A stretch of DNA of 64,000 nt from Enterococcus florum (GTDB lineage: Bacteria; Bacillota; Bacilli; Lactobacillales; Enterococcaceae): contig NZ_BJCC01000008.1 in the NCBI RefSeq assembly GCF_004309355.1, positions 102,877-166,876 on the forward strand, read 5' to 3'. Positions 60,321-64,000 of this stretch are shown here, in pieces. Positions within the stretch are counted from its first letter, which is position 1. The number at the start of each line of letters is the position of its first letter. The position numbers were made by a program, and so were the translations under genes. The notes below the pieces were generated by a model. The model saw only the letters and a program-made list of their open reading frames with translations. It ran no database searches and was not told the DNA's origin.

Positions 60321-62095
60321 TGGAAAAGAAAGTGATCAATCAAACGATCCCGCTCAAGGAACAACTATCGATTGTTAAGCAGCTATTTGCCTTTGCTCGT
60401 CCTTTTTACCCGATGTTTCTTGGCGCAATCGGTTTTGCTTTGCTTTTGTCGATCACGAATGTCTTGCTGCCGCGAGTGATCCAGACTTTTATTGACAATT
60501 ATTTGACCAATCAATCCGCCACGATGCAAATTATTTTCGGGTTCGCGGGGCTGTATTTTTTAGGAACGGTAATTAAAGCGGTCGTTCAGTTTTTCCAAAG
60601 CTATCTATACTCGATTGCTTCATTGAAGACGTTTCAGCACATTCGTTTCCGGTTGTTTGAAAAGCTGCACACATTAGGCATGCGGTATTTTGATCGTGTG
60701 CCAGCAGGGTCAACTGTTTCACGAGTGACCAACGATACTGAGTCGTTGTTTGAATTTTGGCAGGTGTTTTTAATGGTCGCAACGGGGATTTTTGCGGTGA
60801 CTTCGTCTTTTCTAGGGATGTTCCAGATCAATCGCAAAATTGCCCTGATAAACCTGTTGTTTTTACCAATTTTGCTAGTTGTGGTGGCAACCTATCAAAA
60901 ATTCAGTTCGCGAACCTACCGCCAAATGCGAGAGCGTCTGAGTCAGCTGAATACGAAGATCAACGAGTCGATCTCTGGAATGCAGATTATTCAGCAGTTC
61001 AAACAGGAACAGCGGTTGAGTCAGGAATTTGAGGACATTAATCAAGAATATTTGAAAACCAGATTGGCGATGGTCAAAATCAATTCGTTGCTGTTGGCAC
61101 CGATTATCAACTTATTGTACATTCTGGCTGTGGCGATGGCATTGACCTTGTTTGGGATCGAAGCAACGATTACGCCGCTGGAGGTCGGGCTGGTTTATGC
61201 GTTCACGAGTTATGTTCAAGCCTTTTTCAACCCAATGACTCGGATGATGGATTACTTGAGTGTCTTTTCGGATGGTTTGGTGGCTGGCGGCCGGATCTTG
61301 GCAATTATGGATGAGCAAGAACTGGCACCAGCCCAACACCCAGATGCCAACAAGGTGATTACGGAAGGCAAGATTGAGTTTCGCGATGTCAGCTTCTCTT
61401 ATGACGGCGAACACCGTGTGTTAAAGAACATCTCCTTTACCGTCAATCCTGGGGAAACCGTGGCGTTGGTTGGACATACTGGAAGTGGAAAAAGTTCGAT
61501 CATCAATGTGTTGATGCGGTTTTATGAATTTTACGAAGGTCAAATTTTGATCGATGGTTTTGATATTCGGGAGTTTCCAATGGTGGAATTGCGCGATAAA
61601 CTAGGTCTCGTATTGCAAGATGCTTTCATGTTTTATGGCAATGTGGCCGACAACATTCGCATGTTTAATCGCCAGCTGAGCGAAGAACAGATCGAGGCAG
61701 CTGCGACCTTTGTTCAGGCGGATGACTTTATTCAAAAATTACCGGGCGGGTATCAAGCCAAGGTGGTCGAACATGGTGCAGGCTTCTCTAGTGGACAAAA
61801 GCAGCTGCTTTCCTTTGCCCGCACGATGGTGACCGAGCCTAAAATCCTCGTGTTGGATGAAGCCACTGCCAATATTGATTCAGAAACAGAAGGATTGATT
61901 CAGGAAGGATTGGCAAGAATGCAGGAGGGACGGACGACAGTGGCGATCGCCCATCGGTTATCGACAATCAAAAATGCCGACTTGATTCTAGTATTGGACA
62001 AAGGCCGGATCGTAGAACGAGGAAACCACGATGAACTGCTGCAGCAGGAAGGACTTTATGCGGATATGTATCGACTTCAGGCTATGAATCATTAA
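60320..62095 (+). CDS. Heterodimeric ABC multidrug exporter, catalytic-site subunit (BmrD/EfrD-like)
   Basis: A 591-residue half transporter: Walker A GHTGSGKSSII, signature FSSGQKQLLSFARTM (degenerate), Walker B ILVLDEATANID with the catalytic Glu. Complementary asymmetry to the upstream subunit (canonical signature with no Glu there, Glu with a degenerate signature here) makes one functional ATP site per heterodimer. Overlapping start and stop codons ensure balanced synthesis. Confidence 0.95.
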   Translation: MEKKVINQTIPLKEQLSIVKQLFAFARPFYPMFLGAIGFALLLSITNVLLPRVIQTFIDNYLTNQSATMQIIFGFAGLYFLGTVIKAVVQFFQSYLYSIASLKTFQHIRFRLFEKLHTLGMRYFDRVPAGSTVSRVTNDTESLFEFWQVFLMVATGIFAVTSSFLGMFQINRKIALINLLFLPILLVVVATYQKFSSRTYRQMRERLSQLNTKINESISGMQIIQQFKQEQRLSQEFEDINQEYLKTRLAMVKINSLLLAPIINLLYILAVAMALTLFGIEATITPLEVGLVYAFTSYVQAFFNPMTRMMDYLSVFSDGLVAGGRILAIMDEQELAPAQHPDANKVITEGKIEFRDVSFSYDGEHRVLKNISFTVNPGETVALVGHTGSGKSSIINVLMRFYEFYEGQILIDGFDIREFPMVELRDKLGLVLQDAFMFYGNVADNIRMFNRQLSEEQIEAAATFVQADDFIQKLPGGYQAKVVEHGAGFSSGQKQLLSFARTMVTEPKILVLDEATANIDSETEGLIQEGLARMQEGRTTVAIAHRLSTIKNADLILVLDKGRIVERGNHDELLQQEGLYADMYRLQAMNH

Positions 62096-62100
62096 TCGAA

Positions 62101-62146
62101 AAAATCACCGTTTGCCCTATCTCTATAGCGGCAGACGGTGATTTTT
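62101..62146 (+). terminator. Bidirectional terminator between the exporter and transglutaminase genes
   Basis: AAAATCACCGTTTGCC (62101-62116) pairs with GGCAGACGGTGATTTTT (62130-62146), giving A/T runs on both sides of the stem for both convergent genes. Confidence 0.85.
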
Positions 62147-63953
62147 AGTTTTTCTTCAAACGCTCGGTGATTGAAACCAGGTCGTTTAGTTCAGAAGTAC
62201 TGAGCGGTTCAAATTCTTTTTTGTTGTAAAGCATCAATTCATAACAGTCAATGAAAGAAATGAACCTGCCAGTAAACAAAGATTCAGCCGCCTCAACTCT
62301 TTTTCCGTATGCTCGTAAGGTTTCAGAAGGCTGGCGCGGAATGCTTTTTTCTACTTGTTTTAAAATCAACGGATAGATTCTGCGTGCCGGTTCCTTGGAA
62401 AAACGGTTGAACCAGCTGATTTGAAGGCTCAGCAGGTAGCGTCTGCCAACAAAGAACCCGGCAGCAATCACGCCGGCAAGTGCAAGCAGCACAGTCAACG
62501 TGCGATTTTCCGGTGATCTCTGATCCGTTTCCTGATCTGCAGATTGTTCTTCAAAACTTGATTCTGCTGCTTCACTGGAAATCGTATCTTGATCCACCTC
62601 ATCTGTGCTTTCTTCAGCTGTGTCTGCTGGTGCAGAGCTGTTTTCCGTTGAAGGTCGGTCCGGGTTAGAAAAGCTGGGAGTCGGTTCAAACGGCAGCCAG
62701 CCATAACTATCAAAATAGACTTCCACCCAAGAGTGAGCGTGTTGGTTTCGAACAGTGTACACCGTCGTATCACTATCGACCTGTCCAGCGTCGCCTGGGG
62801 CGAAGCCTTTCGTCCAACGGGCAGGAATCCCGACTGAACGCAGCAAAACGACCATCGCCGTTGAGAAATTGTCACAATAACCGACCTGCGAGTCAAACAG
62901 AAAGTGGTCGACATAATCCTGATTTTCCGGTGGAAAATCCGTATCAACTTTGGAATAACGCAGATCGCTGTTGTTTTTCAAATGGTTCTCGATCGCAGTA
63001 ACTTTGCCAAGCATCGTTTCTTCATTGGCCGTCAGACTCTCAGCTAAATCTCTAATTCTTGCTGGCAATTCATTCGGCAGCTGCAAGTAATCGACTTGAC
63101 TTTCTAGCGGCAGCTGCGGCTGGATCATTGCTAAATCGCTTAACTGATAGTCAGGAGTCGACCACTGATTTAAGATCTCCTTTTCACCGTTGTTGGAGTC
63201 GATGAAGTTGACCCTGCCTGTTTCTTCCAAAAAGACAAAACCAGTCGTACCTTCTGTTGCTTGGACGATGCTCCGACCATAAGGGAGCGGTACGTAGATC
63301 CCATGATTGAAAAAATGAACAGTGCTTTCCTCGGGTTCACTGAAGGCATGCTGATAAAAGGTTGTACCGTGTTCCAATGGGCTGCGGCGACTAAATTGCG
63401 ATTGCTCCGGTGCTGTGTTTTCCCAACCCCTTCCAGAATAGAAATCTTTGCTTTCGACTCGCCAATAGCTGGATCGCTGCTGGGTCGCCTCGAATAAAAT
63501 GGTGTTGTCGTCCAATAAAGGACCGCCCAATTGCCCGTCATTTTCACTAAATCCAGTGCGAGACGGCCCGGAAGGAGTCACATGCTGCAGCGCCTGGTAA
63601 AATCCCCGGGCATTCAAGGCATTGCGTACGGGAGCCGACCAGTTCGTCAGCGTGGTGCGAATTCCTGTGCTGGGGGCGTAAAAGGCCAGCACTCCTAGTA
63701 GGACAAGAACTACGGAAAGGCCGATCAGCCATTTGCCAGCAAGCAGCTGTTGGCGTTTAAACAGCAGGGATAGAATTCCACAGCCAAACACTACGACGAG
63801 CGGCAGGCTCAAATCAACGGTATTAAACACATTCAGCACTAGCAAATAGCTGATCAGCAGGAGATAAGCAAAATAAAAGCGTTCAAACTGAATCATCATG
63901 ACGGCTAAAAGAATTACCAGTAAAAAAAGCAGGGGAAAAGCTACGATTGTACC
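62145..63953 (-). pseudogene. TgpA-type transglutaminase-domain membrane protein, N-terminus removed by IS insertion
   Basis: The frame covers about 600 residues: four or five membrane segments, an extracellular region with a transglutaminase core (Cys in GYCDNFSTAMVVLLRSVGIP, His in NQHAHSWVEVYF, acidic residue in WLPFEPTPSF), a Ser/Glu-rich linker, another membrane segment and a cytoplasmic tail (DUF4129-like). TgpA proteins normally start with more membrane helices (about 720 residues in all). Here the frame runs into IS sequence at 63953, so the first 100 or so residues are gone. Often it sits beside a MoxR ATPase, not visible here. Confidence 0.8.
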
Positions 63954-64000
63954 GACCCCCAAAAGTTAGACCAAAAATCTAATATTTTGGGGGTCGATTT
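63953..64000. mobile_element. IS3-like element end cutting the TgpA gene
   Basis: CGACCCCCAAAAGTTAGACC begins at 63953, typical of the ends of IS150-group IS3 elements as I recall them. An inverted repeat GACCCCCAAAA (63954-63964) and TTTTGGGGGTC (63985-63995) lies within the first 45 bases. The element continues outside the window, so no transposase or target duplication can be checked. Confidence 0.6.

Overview
The window looks like a chromosomal stretch of a low-GC lactic acid bacterium, most likely an Enterococcus. The evidence is a WxL cell-surface cluster, sortase-anchored proteins, several PTS operons with cre-type catabolite control sites, a heterodimeric BmrCD/EfrCD-type ABC exporter, DUF1642/YopX phage genes and strong AGGAGG ribosome binding sites. 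The species cannot be fixed from the sequence. No rRNA, tRNA or CRISPR array was seen.

Layout. 1-1195: the end of an IS4-family element (transposase frameshifted, running off the left edge) inserted into a decaying prophage. 1197-4111: small phage early genes, at least three broken by stops or shifts, plus a lipoprotein. 4491-6490: an XRE regulator/membrane protein pair, a DUF4177 protein and a CPBP protease. 7282-15324: housekeeping and accessory genes (rarA behind a LexA-like palindrome, AraC/GyrI regulator, broken C39 peptidase, deoxynucleoside kinase, a nucleotidyltransferase-fold protein behind a leader-peptide/stem-loop attenuator, a membrane protein with a G12 tract, DUF3788, WYL regulator). 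15376-16098: gene debris. 16172-21627: beta-glucoside-type PTS operon with a divergent LicR-type activator; its GH1 enzyme has Gln where the acid/base Glu should be. 22174-26440: four-gene WxL operon. 27145-33888: two operons around a SorC-type regulator (Gat-type PTS; aldo-keto reductase, deoxyribose-phosphate aldolase, HAD phosphatase, GatD-like dehydrogenase) that share a cre site and a two-part operator motif.

35598-53855 is the centrepiece: a bacterial microcompartment locus built on a glycyl radical enzyme. A divergent PocR-domain histidine kinase and AraC-type response regulator precede a 15-gene operon: shell proteins (three BMC-H, a PduB-like BMC-T, an EutN-type pentamer), PduL phosphotransacylase, a flavoprotein-like protein, aldehyde dehydrogenase, alcohol dehydrogenase, an aquaglyceroporin, the glycyl radical enzyme and its radical-SAM activase, a full-length pyruvate:ferredoxin oxidoreductase, an EutJ-like chaperone and a second-purpose S-adenosylmethionine synthetase. 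Active-site residues fit a B12-independent diol (1,2-propanediol or glycerol) dehydratase rather than choline lyase. The enzyme carries a 56-residue internal insert shaped like an encapsulation peptide. PFOR (low-potential electrons) and MetK (SAM) look like dedicated suppliers for activase chemistry, so the operon appears to carry its own radical-generation support.

53909-64000: a collapsed RelBE-type module, a sortase substrate with a YPKTG signal, a small membrane protein, a GntR/ABC operon, the heterodimeric exporter, and a transglutaminase-family membrane protein whose N-terminus is cut off by an IS3-like end at the right edge.
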